64,000 nucleotides of DNA from Radicibacter daui (GTDB lineage: Bacteria > Pseudomonadota > Alphaproteobacteria > Radicibacterales > Radicibacteraceae), in assembly GCA_030657355.1 (NCBI GenBank), contig CP131056.1, positions 3,864,501-3,928,500 of the forward strand, read 5' to 3'. Made by a program: the position numbers and the translations under genes. The notes below the pieces were generated by a model. The model was given only the letters and a program-made list of their open reading frames with translations, did no database searches and was not told where the DNA came from. Of this stretch, positions 27,547 to 36,281 are shown one piece after another; position 1 is the stretch's first letter, and each line of letters opens with the position of its first letter.

Positions 27547-29229
27547 TCAGGCCTCCACCGAGCGGCCCTTGAGGGCAAACAGCCCGCGCGGACGCTTCTG
27601 GATAAAGAGGATGATGGCCACCAGCACCAGGATCTTGCCCAGCACCGCGCCGGCAAAAGGCTCCAGCAGCTTGTTGACGATGCCGAGCGAAAGCGCGCCC
27701 GCCACCGTGCCCCAGAGATTGCCGACCCCGCCGAAGACCACGACCATGAAGCTGTCAACGATGTAACCCTGCCCCAGATTGGGGCTCACATTGTCGATCT
27801 GGCTGAGCGCCACGCCGGCAAGCCCGGCAATGCCGGAACCAAGGCCGAAGGTGAAGGCATCGACCCGGGCGGTGGGAATGCCCATGGCCGCGGCCATACG
27901 GCGGTTCTGCGTCACCGCCCGCATCTGCAGGCCAAGCGGGGTTCGCTGCAGCACCATGAACAGTGCCGCCAGCACCACGACGGCAAAGGCGATGATGTAG
28001 AGGCGGTTGTAGGTGAGCGTGATGCCGACGCTGGTTTCGATGGCGCCCTGCATGAAATCGGGAGTTACCACCGCGCGGTTGCTGGGGCCGAAGAGCGAGC
28101 GTACCGCCTGTTGCAGCACAAGGCTGACGCCCCAGGTGGCAAGCAGCGTTTCCAGCGGCCGGCCATAGAGGAATCGGATGATGCCGCGCTCTATGACGAT
28201 GCCGACGATGGCAGAGACGAGGAAGGCGGTCGGCAGGGCGATGGCCAGTGACCACTGGAACAGCCAGGGGGCATGCGCGGCAATCACCTGCTGCACCACG
28301 AAGGTGGAATAGGCGCCGAGCATGATCATCTCGCCATGCGCCATGTTGATGACGCCCATGACACCGAAGGTAACGGCAAGGCCGATGGCGGCCAGCAGCA
28401 GCACGGCGCCCAGCGACAGGCCCTGATAGAGACTGCCGACGATGTTCCACAGCTGCAGCGTCAGGTTGATATGCGAGAGCGTGCTGTCGATGAGGGTGCG
28501 CACCTCCTCATCCGGTTCGGCCGGCTTGCCGTTGGTCTCGACAAGGCGGGAGAGCAGCAGCGCCCTCACCTGCTGGTCCGGCGAATTGGCCAGTTCCTTC
28601 ACCGCGGCCAAACGCTTGGCCGGGTCCGGGTCACCGATATTGATGGAAGCAAGCGAGCGGCGCATTGCGGCGGCAACACCCTTGTCCTTTTCCTTCTCCA
28701 GCGCCGTGGTCAGACGCCCGGCCTGGCTGGCATCGCTGGTACCGAAGAGACCGGCAGCGGCCGCCTTGCGCTTTGCCGGGTCCTTGCCCAGCAGCGCCAG
28801 CCCGCCGGCAAGCTCGTCGAGCGCACGGCGAACCTTGTTGTTGACGCGGATTTTCTCGTAGTCGCTTTCAGAAACCGCGCCCAAATCCTGACCGGAGACC
28901 GGATCGGTCAGCAGCGCCTGACCCGACGGAGCGCCGTCGCGGCCAACGAAGATCGCACCATCGGATTTGCGGACATAAAGATTGCCGGCGGAGAAGGCCT
29001 TCACCACATCGCCGGCACGATCATCCCCCGTCGCCACCAGGGCGGAAGCAGCGGCGATCTTGTCGTCATAGCTGCCTTTGGCGAGAGCCGGCAGCCCGTC
29101 GGAAAACTCGTCGGCACGGGAAGGGTGCGCCGTCAGAAGGAGCGCGGCCTGAAAGAAAAGGACCGCCAGAATAACCAGAAATCGCCGGCCATGCCGGGGC
29201 ACGCCGCCGCGCGGGGAAGTCAGGCGCAT
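27547..29229 (-). CDS. urtB: Urea ABC transporter permease UrtB
   Basis: The protein of about 560 residues has the unusual UrtB build. A signal segment (FLVILAVLFFQAALLLTAHPSRA) is followed by a periplasmic domain of about 230 residues with helical repeats (DPDPAKRLAAVKELANSPDQ), then a LivH-like permease with about eight membrane segments (INMAHGEMIMLGAYSTF). I chose ATG 29229, which has GGAG about 10 nt upstream; ATG 29247 and 29295 are upstream options without a good ribosome site. Confidence 0.92.
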   Translation of the reverse strand: MRLTSPRGGVPRHGRRFLVILAVLFFQAALLLTAHPSRADEFSDGLPALAKGSYDDKIAAASALVATGDDRAGDVVKAFSAGNLYVRKSDGAIFVGRDGAPSGQALLTDPVSGQDLGAVSESDYEKIRVNNKVRRALDELAGGLALLGKDPAKRKAAAAGLFGTSDASQAGRLTTALEKEKDKGVAAAMRRSLASINIGDPDPAKRLAAVKELANSPDQQVRALLLSRLVETNGKPAEPDEEVRTLIDSTLSHINLTLQLWNIVGSLYQGLSLGAVLLLAAIGLAVTFGVMGVINMAHGEMIMLGAYSTFVVQQVIAAHAPWLFQWSLAIALPTAFLVSAIVGIVIERGIIRFLYGRPLETLLATWGVSLVLQQAVRSLFGPSNRAVVTPDFMQGAIETSVGITLTYNRLYIIAFAVVVLAALFMVLQRTPLGLQMRAVTQNRRMAAAMGIPTARVDAFTFGLGSGIAGLAGVALSQIDNVSPNLGQGYIVDSFMVVVFGGVGNLWGTVAGALSLGIVNKLLEPFAGAVLGKILVLVAIILFIQKRPRGLFALKGRSVEA

Positions 29230-29331
29230 CGATCCGCTGCTCCGCATCAGTGTGTCAGGTGCCGGGCCCGCCCGGCGAAGGGGCAGGCCCCGCACCCGGC
29301 CGAAGCCGGAGGCGGAGCCTGCCGTCAGCTG

Positions 29332-30624
29332 TTACTGAAGCACCGGATATTTCGGCTTCTCGCAGTTGCCGCAGACCCACGGATAGGTCCAGTCGGCAGT
29401 CAGCTTGGCGCTTTCCGGCAGGAAGTCGGACCAGGCGTCGCCCTTGACCACGCCGTCGGTCTTCCACACCACGTCGAACTGGCCATCGGCCTGGATTTCG
29501 CCGATGAGCACCGGCTTGGAGAGGTGATGGTTCGTGTTCATCACCGCAACGCCGCCGGTCAGGTTCTTGACCTTCTGGCCATACATCGCCTGACGCACCG
29601 CATCGACATCGGTGGTGCCGGCCTGCTCGACCGCCTGAGCCCACATGTTGAAGCCGATATAGTGGGCTTCCATCGGATCGTTGGTCACGCGCTTGTCGCT
29701 CTTGATGAACTTGTGCCACTCGTCGATGAACGCCTTGTTCTCGGGCGTATCGACCGACATGAAGTAGTTCCAGGCGGCGAGGTGGCCGACCAGCGGTTTG
29801 GTGTCGATACCGGCGAGTTCTTCTTCACCCACGGAGAAGGCGACCACCGGCAGGTCCTTGGCGGAGACGCCCTGGTTGGCCAGTTCCTTGTAGAAGGGAA
29901 CGTTGGCATCGCCGTTGATGGTGGAAACGACAGCCGTCGGCTTGCCCTGCGAGGCGAATTCCTTCACCTGGCTGACGATGGTCTGCCAGTCGCTCTGGCC
30001 GAACGGGGTGTAGTTCTCGAAGATGTCGGCATCGGAGATGCCCTTCGAGTTGAGGTAGGCGCGCAGGATCTTGTTGGTCGTGCGCGGATAGACATAGTCG
30101 GTGCCGAGCAGAGCAATGCGCTTGGCGCCGCCGCCATCATCGCTCAGCAGATAGTCGACAGCCGGGATCGCCTGCTGGTTCGGCGCGGCACCGGTGTAGA
30201 ACACGTTGCGCGAGCTTTCCTCGCCCTCATACTGCACCGGATAGAACAGAAGGCCGTTCAGCTCTTCGAACACCGGCAGCACCGACTTGCGACTGACCGA
30301 CGTCCAGCAGCCGAAAACCGCTGCCACCTTGTCCTTCTCCAGAAGTTCACGCGCCTTTTCGGCGAACAGCGGCCAGTTGGAGGCCGGGTCGACAACGACC
30401 GGCTCCAGCTTCTTGCCAAGGAGACCACCCTTCTTGTTCTGCTCGTCGATGAGCATGAGCATGACGTCCTTCAGCGTGGTTTCGCTGATGGCCATGGTGC
30501 CGGAGAGAGAGTGGAGAATGCCGACCTTGATGGTGTCTTCGGCAAGGGCCTGACCGCCGGTCGCGGCGGAGACGGCAACTGCTGCGGCAGCCGCCCAGCC
30601 CTTGAGCGCCTTCATGCTGAACAT
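29332..30624 (-). CDS. urtA: Urea ABC transporter substrate-binding protein UrtA
   Basis: The 430-residue periplasmic protein has a Sec signal (ALKGWAAAAAVAVSAATGG) and the typical UrtA mature start DTIKVGILHSLSGTMAISE. Other family features are FGCWTSVSRKSVLPVFEE and FYPVQYEGEESS. It binds urea for UrtBCDE. The start at 30624 has AGGGGAT about 11 nt upstream; ATG 30615 is also possible. A sigma-54 promoter lies about 145 bp upstream. Confidence 0.95.
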   Translation of the reverse strand: MFSMKALKGWAAAAAVAVSAATGGQALAEDTIKVGILHSLSGTMAISETTLKDVMLMLIDEQNKKGGLLGKKLEPVVVDPASNWPLFAEKARELLEKDKVAAVFGCWTSVSRKSVLPVFEELNGLLFYPVQYEGEESSRNVFYTGAAPNQQAIPAVDYLLSDDGGGAKRIALLGTDYVYPRTTNKILRAYLNSKGISDADIFENYTPFGQSDWQTIVSQVKEFASQGKPTAVVSTINGDANVPFYKELANQGVSAKDLPVVAFSVGEEELAGIDTKPLVGHLAAWNYFMSVDTPENKAFIDEWHKFIKSDKRVTNDPMEAHYIGFNMWAQAVEQAGTTDVDAVRQAMYGQKVKNLTGGVAVMNTNHHLSKPVLIGEIQADGQFDVVWKTDGVVKGDAWSDFLPESAKLTADWTYPWVCGNCEKPKYPVLQ

Positions 30625-30768
30625 CGAGTGCAAATCCCCTGTTTTGCGTGAAACCTGCGCTGGCCGGCTGTTCTTTTTACGCGTTCGCGGGAACCCGGTT
30701 TTCAATGCGTGGCTTTGATTGCACGGCGCCTGCTACCGGGCCGCTGCCTCCAGCAAGGGATATGCACC

Positions 30769-30783
30769 GCAACGGGCGTGCCA
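30769..30783 (-). promoter_or_regulatory. Sigma-54 promoter of the urt operon
   Basis: TGGCACG-CCCG-TTGC on the minus strand is a full match to the sigma-54 consensus, with GG and GC 10 bp apart. It points at urtA. Confidence 0.8.
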
Positions 30784-30846
30784 GTTTCCGGAATATGTCT
30801 GCATACAAACAAATTCAGCGAGTCGGCTGCACGCAATCCGCCTGCG

Positions 30847-30863
30847 GGCACTTCGCTTGTGCA
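30847..30863. promoter_or_regulatory. Probable NtrC binding site
   Basis: GGCAC-TTCGCTT-GTGCA fits the NtrC pattern GCAC-N7-GTGC. It lies about 65 bp upstream of the urt sigma-54 promoter, a normal enhancer position. Confidence 0.5.
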
Positions 30864-31080
30864 CAATTTCTGACCAAGCGATGCCGCATCGCACAATTGT
30901 TAAACAAATAATCCATAAAGTTTATGCACCACTTCACGCTTCTGTGGCCCATAGGCAACTGGCGCAAGACCGTGTGGCTCGCTACTCTGGCGCCGCAACG
31001 CCCCTACCCCGTCAGCCGGGGCCGCGCCCTTCAAGGCCGTGACGAAGCCCCTTTTGAGAAAAGCGTTTTTCGCCGTGCGC

Positions 31081-31662
31081 ATGTCCCTGCCCAACATCCT
31101 GACGCTGGCCCGTATCGTGGCCATTCCGGTTGTCGTTGCCCTGCTCTATGTGCCCGGCATGGCGGCGGCCTGGGTGGCGCTGGCGGTCTATGCCGCCGCC
31201 GGCATTACCGACTGGGTCGATGGCTGGCTTGCCCGCCGCATGGGCGAGACCAGCGCTTTTGGCCAGGCGCTTGACCCGATTGCCGACAAACTGCTGGTGG
31301 GCGCGGTGCTGCTGGTGCTGGTGGGCAATGGCGCAATTCCGGGCATTCACGTCATCCCTGCGCTTATCATCCTGCTGCGGGAAATCCTCGTCTCGGGCCT
31401 GCGCGAGTTTCTGGCCGGCACCCGTGTAAGCCTGCCGGTGACCCGCCTTGCCAAGTGGAAGACGACGATCCAGATGGTGGCCCTGGGCGTGCTGATTGTT
31501 GGCGACCGGGGTGTTGCCGGCCTTCCTTATGGCCTCGCCATGCTGCCCGTAGGTATCATCGGCTGGGTTGGGCTGTGGGCGGCCGGGCTGCTGACGCTCA
31601 AGACCGGTTTCGATTATACCCGCGCCGGGCTTGCCCATATCCGCCAGATGGATGCCTCCTAA
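31081..31662 (+). CDS. pgsA: CDP-diacylglycerol-glycerol-3-phosphate 3-phosphatidyltransferase
   Basis: The 193-residue membrane enzyme makes phosphatidylglycerophosphate. The CDP-alcohol phosphotransferase motif is complete: DWVDGWLARRMGE then FGQALDPIADK (DG-x2-AR-x8-G-x3-D-x3-D). The N-terminus MSLPNILTLARI is typical of PgsA, so I prefer ATG 31081 although it lacks a clear ribosome site; a GTG at 31039 would add 14 residues. moaD and moaE follow closely on the same strand, a common alphaproteobacterial arrangement normally headed by uvrC. Confidence 0.93.
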   Translation: MSLPNILTLARIVAIPVVVALLYVPGMAAAWVALAVYAAAGITDWVDGWLARRMGETSAFGQALDPIADKLLVGAVLLVLVGNGAIPGIHVIPALIILLREILVSGLREFLAGTRVSLPVTRLAKWKTTIQMVALGVLIVGDRGVAGLPYGLAMLPVGIIGWVGLWAAGLLTLKTGFDYTRAGLAHIRQMDAS

Positions 31663-31703
31663 AGCGCCGGGCGGCATCCGATCCGACCAGTCAGGGCCCC
31701 GAT

Positions 31704-31955
31704 ATGAAGCTGCTTTATTTTGCCTGGATGAAAGCCGCCATCGGCCATGGCGAAGAAATCGTGGACCTGCCCGAGGGCATCGCCACCGTGGGCCAGCTCG
31801 TGGAGTGGCTGGTCGCCCGTGGCGACGGCTATGCCAGGGCCTTCCGCAACATCAAGGTGGTGCGCGCAGCCATCAACCAGCAGTTCGTGACGCTGGAAGC
31901 CCCGCTTGCCGGCGCCACGGAAATCGCCTTTTTCCCGCCGGTGACGGGCGGCTGA
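31704..31955 (+). CDS. moaD: Molybdopterin synthase sulfur-carrier subunit MoaD
   Basis: The 83-residue ubiquitin-like protein ends in VTGG, the diglycine that is adenylated and thiocarboxylated. It begins KLLYFAWMKAAIG and contains EIAFFPPVTGG. It provides sulfur to precursor Z with MoaE. It lies 41 bp after pgsA and 4 bp before moaE. Its product is needed for the nitrate reductase further right. Confidence 0.93.
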   Translation: MKLLYFAWMKAAIGHGEEIVDLPEGIATVGQLVEWLVARGDGYARAFRNIKVVRAAINQQFVTLEAPLAGATEIAFFPPVTGG

Positions 31956-31959
31956 GGCG

Positions 31960-32403
31960 ATGACGGTCCGCGTTCAGGAAGCCCCGTTCGATGCCGGGGC
32001 GGAAACCGCCGCCCTTACCGCCAGCCGCACCGATATCGGCGGCATCGCCAGCTTCGTCGGCCTTGTGCGTGGCGAAGGCGACGCGGTCCGCGCGCTGACG
32101 CTGGAACATTATCCCGGCATGACCGAGCGGCGCCTTGCCGAGATCGAGGCCGAAGCCCGCTCCCGCTGGGAACTTCTGGATTGCCTGATCATCCACCGTG
32201 TCGGCCGCATGCTGCCGGGCGAACCCATCGTGCTGGTGCTCTGCGCCTCGGCCCATCGCGGCGATGCCTTTGCCGCCTGCCAGTTCCTGATGGACTGGCT
32301 CAAGACCGACGCCCCGTTCTGGAAGCAGGAAGAAACCCCCGACGGCACCCGCTGGGTCGACGCCAAAGAGAGCGACGATGCGGCGGCGGCGAAGTGGAAA
32401 TAG
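31960..32403 (+). CDS. moaE: Molybdopterin synthase catalytic subunit MoaE
   Basis: The 147-residue protein has the MoaE fold signatures: GGIASFVGLVRGEGDAV, LEHYPGMTERRLAEI, the basic IIHRVGRMLPGE and ASAHRGDAFAACQFLMDWLKTDAPFWKQE with the active-site Lys. With MoaD it converts cyclic pyranopterin to molybdopterin. The start is 4 bp after the moaD stop. Confidence 0.95.
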   Translation: MTVRVQEAPFDAGAETAALTASRTDIGGIASFVGLVRGEGDAVRALTLEHYPGMTERRLAEIEAEARSRWELLDCLIIHRVGRMLPGEPIVLVLCASAHRGDAFAACQFLMDWLKTDAPFWKQEETPDGTRWVDAKESDDAAAAKWK

Positions 32404-32524
32404 GCGGGGCCGGAGCCCTTTTCCAATTCATTACCCCCATCCGCGGCTCCGCCGCACCTTCCCCATGAATGGGGAAGGTGCCCGAAGGGCGGATGGGGGT
32501 AATGAGTAGCGACTAAGCCCCGCC
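32403..32524. repeat. Nested palindromic intergenic element
   Basis: Three nested inverted repeats fill the gap between convergent moaE and ilvE: GGCGGGGC/GCCCCGCC (32403-32410 with 32517-32524), CATTACCCCCATCCGC/GCGGATGGGGGTAATG (32429-32444 with 32489-32504), and CACCTTCCCC/GGGGAAGGTG (32455-32464 with 32471-32480). It resembles mobile intergenic palindromes and may also end transcription from both sides. Confidence 0.8.
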
Positions 32525-32525
32525 C

Positions 32526-33419
32526 TCACGCAGCCGCCGAAACCGGCGGCTTGCGCACGGCGGCGGCGTAGTCGTCCATCATCAGCTTGCAGATGGCGCC
32601 CGGCGTGAAGCTGAACTCGCCGATCTCGCGCACGGGCGTTACTTCCGCCGCAGAACCGGTGAGGAACACTTCGCTCGCCCCGGCCAGTTCCTCCGGCTTG
32701 ATGTGGCGCTCGACCACTTCCAGCCCGCGGGCCTGCGCAAGGCCTATGACGGTGCGGCGGGTGATGCCGTTGAGGAAACAATCCGCCTTGGGCGTGTGCA
32801 GCTTGCCATCCATCACGAAGAAGATGTTGGCGCCGGTCGCCTCCGCCACGAAACCGCGATAATCCAGCATCATGGCGTCGTCATAACCGCGGTTCTCTGC
32901 ATTATGCTTGCTCATGGTGCAGATCATATAGAGGCCGGCGGCCTTGGCATGAGAGGGCGCGGTTACCGGGTCCGGGCGGCGCCAGGTGGCGTGATCGAGG
33001 CGAATGCCCTTCATCTTCGCTGCCGGGTCGAAATAGGACGGCCATTGCCAGGTGGCGATGGCGACATGGATACGGGTTGCCTGCGCGGCCACCCCCATCA
33101 GCTCGCTGCCCCGCCAGGCAACCGGGCGCACATAGCCATCAACGATATTGTTGGCCTTGACCACGGCGTTGGTCGCCGCGTCGATCTCCGCCACGGAAAA
33201 GGGCAGCTTGAAGCCGAGGATATCGGCCGAGGTTTCCAGCCGCTGGCTGTGTTCGCTCAGCTTGAAGACATTGCCGCCATAAACACGCTCGCCCTCAAAA
33301 ACCGAACTGGCATAATGCAGGGCGTGGGTAAGCACATGGCAACGGGCGTCGCGCCAGGGAATGAGCGCGCCGTCCATCCAGATGAAGCCGTCGCGATCGT
33401 CAAAGGGTTGGGTGGCCAT
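32526..33419 (-). CDS. ilvE: Branched-chain amino-acid aminotransferase
   Basis: The 297-residue class IV PLP enzyme transfers amino groups between glutamate and the keto acids of Leu, Ile and Val. Family features are FIWMDGALIPWRDA, HALHYASSVFEGERVY, YVRPVAWRG, the SKHNAENRGYDDAMMLD region and EVFLTGSAAEVTPV. The start at 33419 is where homology begins; the frame is open far upstream, but that part overlaps the divergent MarR gene and is not coding. The ribosome site is weak. Confidence 0.93.
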   Translation of the reverse strand: MATQPFDDRDGFIWMDGALIPWRDARCHVLTHALHYASSVFEGERVYGGNVFKLSEHSQRLETSADILGFKLPFSVAEIDAATNAVVKANNIVDGYVRPVAWRGSELMGVAAQATRIHVAIATWQWPSYFDPAAKMKGIRLDHATWRRPDPVTAPSHAKAAGLYMICTMSKHNAENRGYDDAMMLDYRGFVAEATGANIFFVMDGKLHTPKADCFLNGITRRTVIGLAQARGLEVVERHIKPEELAGASEVFLTGSAAEVTPVREIGEFSFTPGAICKLMMDDYAAAVRKPPVSAAA

Positions 33420-33524
33420 TCTAATCTCGCTTGGTAATTTTGTTGCTCGAGAAGGGGGTGTATCGGGTGGATAAATTTCTTCTCGTCGAGTCAGGCGATA
33501 ACATTCCATCGGCAATACGTCAAC

Positions 33525-34124
33525 ATGGCTGACATAAAATCGCCGGAAAGCCGCAGTAACTCTGTGTTCAGTGTCACAGATGCAAATCGGCACACATCGC
33601 CGCCCGCCGCCACGGCCTCGCCGAAGGTGGCGGCAAACCCGCTCTTCCTGCGCGAAGAGGAGATCCGGCAGGGCATCGAGCTCTTGTTTTATGCCTACCG
33701 GGACTTCACCGCCGAGGCGGACGCCTTCCTCGACAAGCTGGGGCTGGGACGCGCCCACCATCGCTGCCTCTATTTCATTGGCCGCAATCCCGGCCTGAAA
33801 GTCAGCGACCTGCTGGCCATCCTGCGCATCACCAAGCAGAGCCTCAGCCGCGTGCTGGGGGATCTCATCGAGCAGGGTTATGTCGAGCAGGCACCGGGCC
33901 TGCGCGACCGGCGCCAGCGCCTCTTGAGCCTGACGGAAAAGGGTGCAGGGCTGGAGCGCGACGTGTTCGAGCTGCAGCGCAGCCTCATTGCCCGTGCCTT
34001 CCGTGATTCGGGCGCCGAGGCGGTGGACGGTTTCCGTCAGGTCATGCTGGGCATCATGGAGCCGGGGGATCGCACCAAGTTCCTGCAGCGCCACGGACGC
34101 CGGAAGGGGCCGCAGGGTGTCTGA
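33525..34124 (+). CDS. MarR-family transcriptional regulator (PetP-like)
   Basis: The 199-residue protein has a disordered N-terminus of about 35 residues, then a winged-helix MarR domain: LGLGRAHHRCLYFIGRNPGLKVSDLLAILRITKQSLSRV... with wing GLRDRRQRLLSLTEKG. It is followed, with an 8-bp overlap, by an OmpR-type response regulator. MarR plus response regulator beside ilvE is the layout of petPR in Rhodobacter, where the pair is needed for cytochrome bc1 gene expression. Equivalence here is an inference. Confidence 0.8.
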   Translation: MADIKSPESRSNSVFSVTDANRHTSPPAATASPKVAANPLFLREEEIRQGIELLFYAYRDFTAEADAFLDKLGLGRAHHRCLYFIGRNPGLKVSDLLAILRITKQSLSRVLGDLIEQGYVEQAPGLRDRRQRLLSLTEKGAGLERDVFELQRSLIARAFRDSGAEAVDGFRQVMLGIMEPGDRTKFLQRHGRRKGPQGV

Positions 34125-34824
34125 CGCCGACAATGCCGCCCATATTCTGGTGGTCGATGACGACCGGCGCCTGCGCGAACTCCTGCGCAAATACCTGTCG
34201 GAAAACGGCTTCTTCGTCACCGTGGCGGAGGATGCCGCCTCCGCCGCCGCCAAGCTGGAAGGGCTGGAATTCGACCTGCTGGTGCTCGACATCATGATGC
34301 CGGGCGAGACGGGCCTTGAGTTTGCAGCCGCCCAGCGCGCCAGGGGCTTTGCCACCCCCATCCTGATGCTGACGGCCATGGGCGATGCCGATGACCGTAT
34401 CGGCGGGCTGGAGGCCGGGGCGGACGACTATCTGGTAAAGCCGTTCGAGCCGCGCGAGCTGCTTTTGCGCATCAACAACATCCTGAAGCGCCGCCCGGTG
34501 CAGGCCCCGCCCCCCGCCGCCCCCCGCATCATGCGGTTCGGCAGCTGGCGCTGGAACCCGGAGCGGGAGGAACTGGTGAGCGATGGCGGACTGGAGCCGC
34601 GCATGCTCACCACCGCCGAAGCCAGCCTGATGCGCGTTCTGGCGCTGCGGCCAGGAGAAATCGTCAGCCGTGACGAACTGATCGAGCGCTCGGCCGTTAC
34701 CGGCAATGCGCGTACGGTGGATGTGCAGGTGGTGCGGCTGCGCCGCAAGCTTGACGATGACGCCCGCCAGCCGCGTTACCTCGTGACCGTTCGCGGAGAG
34801 GGATATGTCCTCCGCCCCGATTGA
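34117..34824 (+). CDS. OmpR/PetR-type response regulator
   Basis: The 235-residue protein has a receiver domain with phospho-acceptor Asp58 (LLVLDIMMPG), the acidic pair in VVDDDRR and Lys in DDYLVKPFEP. A C-terminal winged-helix DNA-binding domain follows (TVDVQVVRLRRKLDDD, VRGEGYVLRP). The GTG start at 34117 has GGAAGGGG upstream and overlaps the MarR stop. The kinase gene overlaps its 3' end by 20 bp, so the three genes form one operon and signalling unit. Confidence 0.9.
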   Translation: MSDADNAAHILVVDDDRRLRELLRKYLSENGFFVTVAEDAASAAAKLEGLEFDLLVLDIMMPGETGLEFAAAQRARGFATPILMLTAMGDADDRIGGLEAGADDYLVKPFEPRELLLRINNILKRRPVQAPPPAAPRIMRFGSWRWNPEREELVSDGGLEPRMLTTAEASLMRVLALRPGEIVSRDELIERSAVTGNARTVDVQVVRLRRKLDDDARQPRYLVTVRGEGYVLRPD

Positions 34825-36235
34825 CAATGCCGACCTGCCGCCGCGGCAACCGGCGCCCGCCGCCGATACCGATGCCGATCAGGCCGAGGTGCTGCGGCAG
34901 GCCGCCGGCACCATGGAAGGGCGCGGCCTCTTGCGCCGGCTGTTGCCGCGCACGCTCTTTGGCCGCTCCATGCTCATCATCGCCACCCCGGCGGTGCTGG
35001 TGCATATCGTCGCCACCTATGTGTTCTTCGAAAGCCACTGGTCGGTGCTGTCCAACCGTCTCGCCGTCGGCCTTGCCAGCGAGATTGCCATGGTCATCGC
35101 CTATTCCGAGCGGGCGCAGGACCCGCAATCGCGCCAGCGGCTGCTGGACGTCACGCGCGACACGCTCGGCCTGCGCGTCGCCTGGATGCCGCAAGCCCTG
35201 CTGCCGGCCAAACCGGACGGACAGGAGGATGACATTGTCGAAGGCCGGCTTTCCGACGCGCTGACCGATCAGGTACGCCGCCCGCACACGGTGCTGGCCG
35301 ACAGCGGCGCCGAAACGGTGACGGTGGAAGTGCAGCTGCCGGACGGGGTGATGGTGTTTATCGCGCCCCTGAGCCGCCTTTTCTCCTCCACCACCTATGT
35401 CTTCGTGCTGTGGATGGCGGGCACGGCACTGGTGCTGTTTGCCGTGGCGCTGCTTTTCATGCGCAACCAGATCCGCCCCATCCGCCGCCTTGCCGATGCC
35501 GCCGACCGGCTGGGCAAGGGGCTCGATGTGCCGCGCTTCAAGATCGAGGGTGCGCTGGAGGTGCGGCAGGCGGCGCTGGCCTTCCTGCGCATGCGCGAGC
35601 GCCTGCGACGGCAGGTGGCCCAGCGCACCGAGATGCTGGCCGGCGTCAGCCACGACCTGCGCACCCCGCTGACCCGCATGAAGCTGGAGCTCGCCATGAT
35701 GGGCGACGATCCCGGCATCGACGAGCTGAGGCAGGATGTGGCGGAGATGGAGCACATGATCTCCGGCTATCTCGCCTTTGCCCGCGGCGAAGGCAGCGAG
35801 GAAGCCGCTGCCGTCAACCTCTCCGACCTCCTGGACGAGATCGCCACCGATGCCCGCCGCGCCGGCACGCTCTTGTGGCTGGAGCCGGCCGAGGTCATCG
35901 AGGTGGCAGTGCGACCAAAAGCCCTCAAGCGCTGCATTGTTAACCTCGTCACCAATGCGGCCAAATTTGGTGAGCATGTTTGGCTCAGCATGGTTGTCGG
36001 CGAGGTAGCGGTGGACATCATCGTGGATGATGACGGCCCCGGCATTCCGGCCGACAAGCGGCGCGAGGTGTTTCGTGCCTTTTCAAGGCTGGAGCGCTCG
36101 CGTAACCCGGATACGGGCGGCGTGGGCCTTGGCCTGACCATCGCGCGGGATATCGCCCGCACCCATGGCGGCGACATCCTGCTGTCGGACAGCCCCCGCG
36201 GCGGCCTGCGCGCCACGGTGCGCCTGCCGCTTTAA
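34805..36235 (+). CDS. EnvZ-like sensor histidine kinase
   Basis: The 476-residue kinase has two membrane segments (about residues 55-75 and 200-220) bounding a periplasmic sensor domain. A HAMP linker (RNQIRPIRRLADAADRLGKG), an H-box (LAGVSHDLRTPLTRMKLEL), an N-box (NLVTNAAKFGE) and glycine boxes (DDDGPGIP, GGVGLGLTIARDIA) complete the catalytic core. The start lies inside the response regulator gene. The signal is unknown. It should phosphorylate the regulator encoded directly upstream. Confidence 0.92.
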   Translation: MSSAPIDNADLPPRQPAPAADTDADQAEVLRQAAGTMEGRGLLRRLLPRTLFGRSMLIIATPAVLVHIVATYVFFESHWSVLSNRLAVGLASEIAMVIAYSERAQDPQSRQRLLDVTRDTLGLRVAWMPQALLPAKPDGQEDDIVEGRLSDALTDQVRRPHTVLADSGAETVTVEVQLPDGVMVFIAPLSRLFSSTTYVFVLWMAGTALVLFAVALLFMRNQIRPIRRLADAADRLGKGLDVPRFKIEGALEVRQAALAFLRMRERLRRQVAQRTEMLAGVSHDLRTPLTRMKLELAMMGDDPGIDELRQDVAEMEHMISGYLAFARGEGSEEAAAVNLSDLLDEIATDARRAGTLLWLEPAEVIEVAVRPKALKRCIVNLVTNAAKFGEHVWLSMVVGEVAVDIIVDDDGPGIPADKRREVFRAFSRLERSRNPDTGGVGLGLTIARDIARTHGGDILLSDSPRGGLRATVRLPL

Positions 36236-36281
36236 GAAGATCAGGCCCTTCCGGCCGTAGCGAAGGACGGATAACGAGTTA

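Larger units (their letters stand above)
30625..31080. other. Regulatory region between urtA and pgsA
   Basis: No gene is seen here. The region holds the urt sigma-54 promoter (30769-30783), an NtrC-like site (30847-30863), a palindrome TTGTGCACAA (30857-30866), a perfect GCGATGC-C-GCATCGC palindrome (30878-30892), and GCACAATT repeated exactly 30 bp apart (30861, 30891). The pgsA promoter must lie to the right of these. Confidence 0.6.

Noticed and set aside
28273-30651. 792-codon open frame on the plus strand opposite urtB/urtA
   Set aside because: Antisense shadow of the two urt genes with no ribosome site or recognisable domain.
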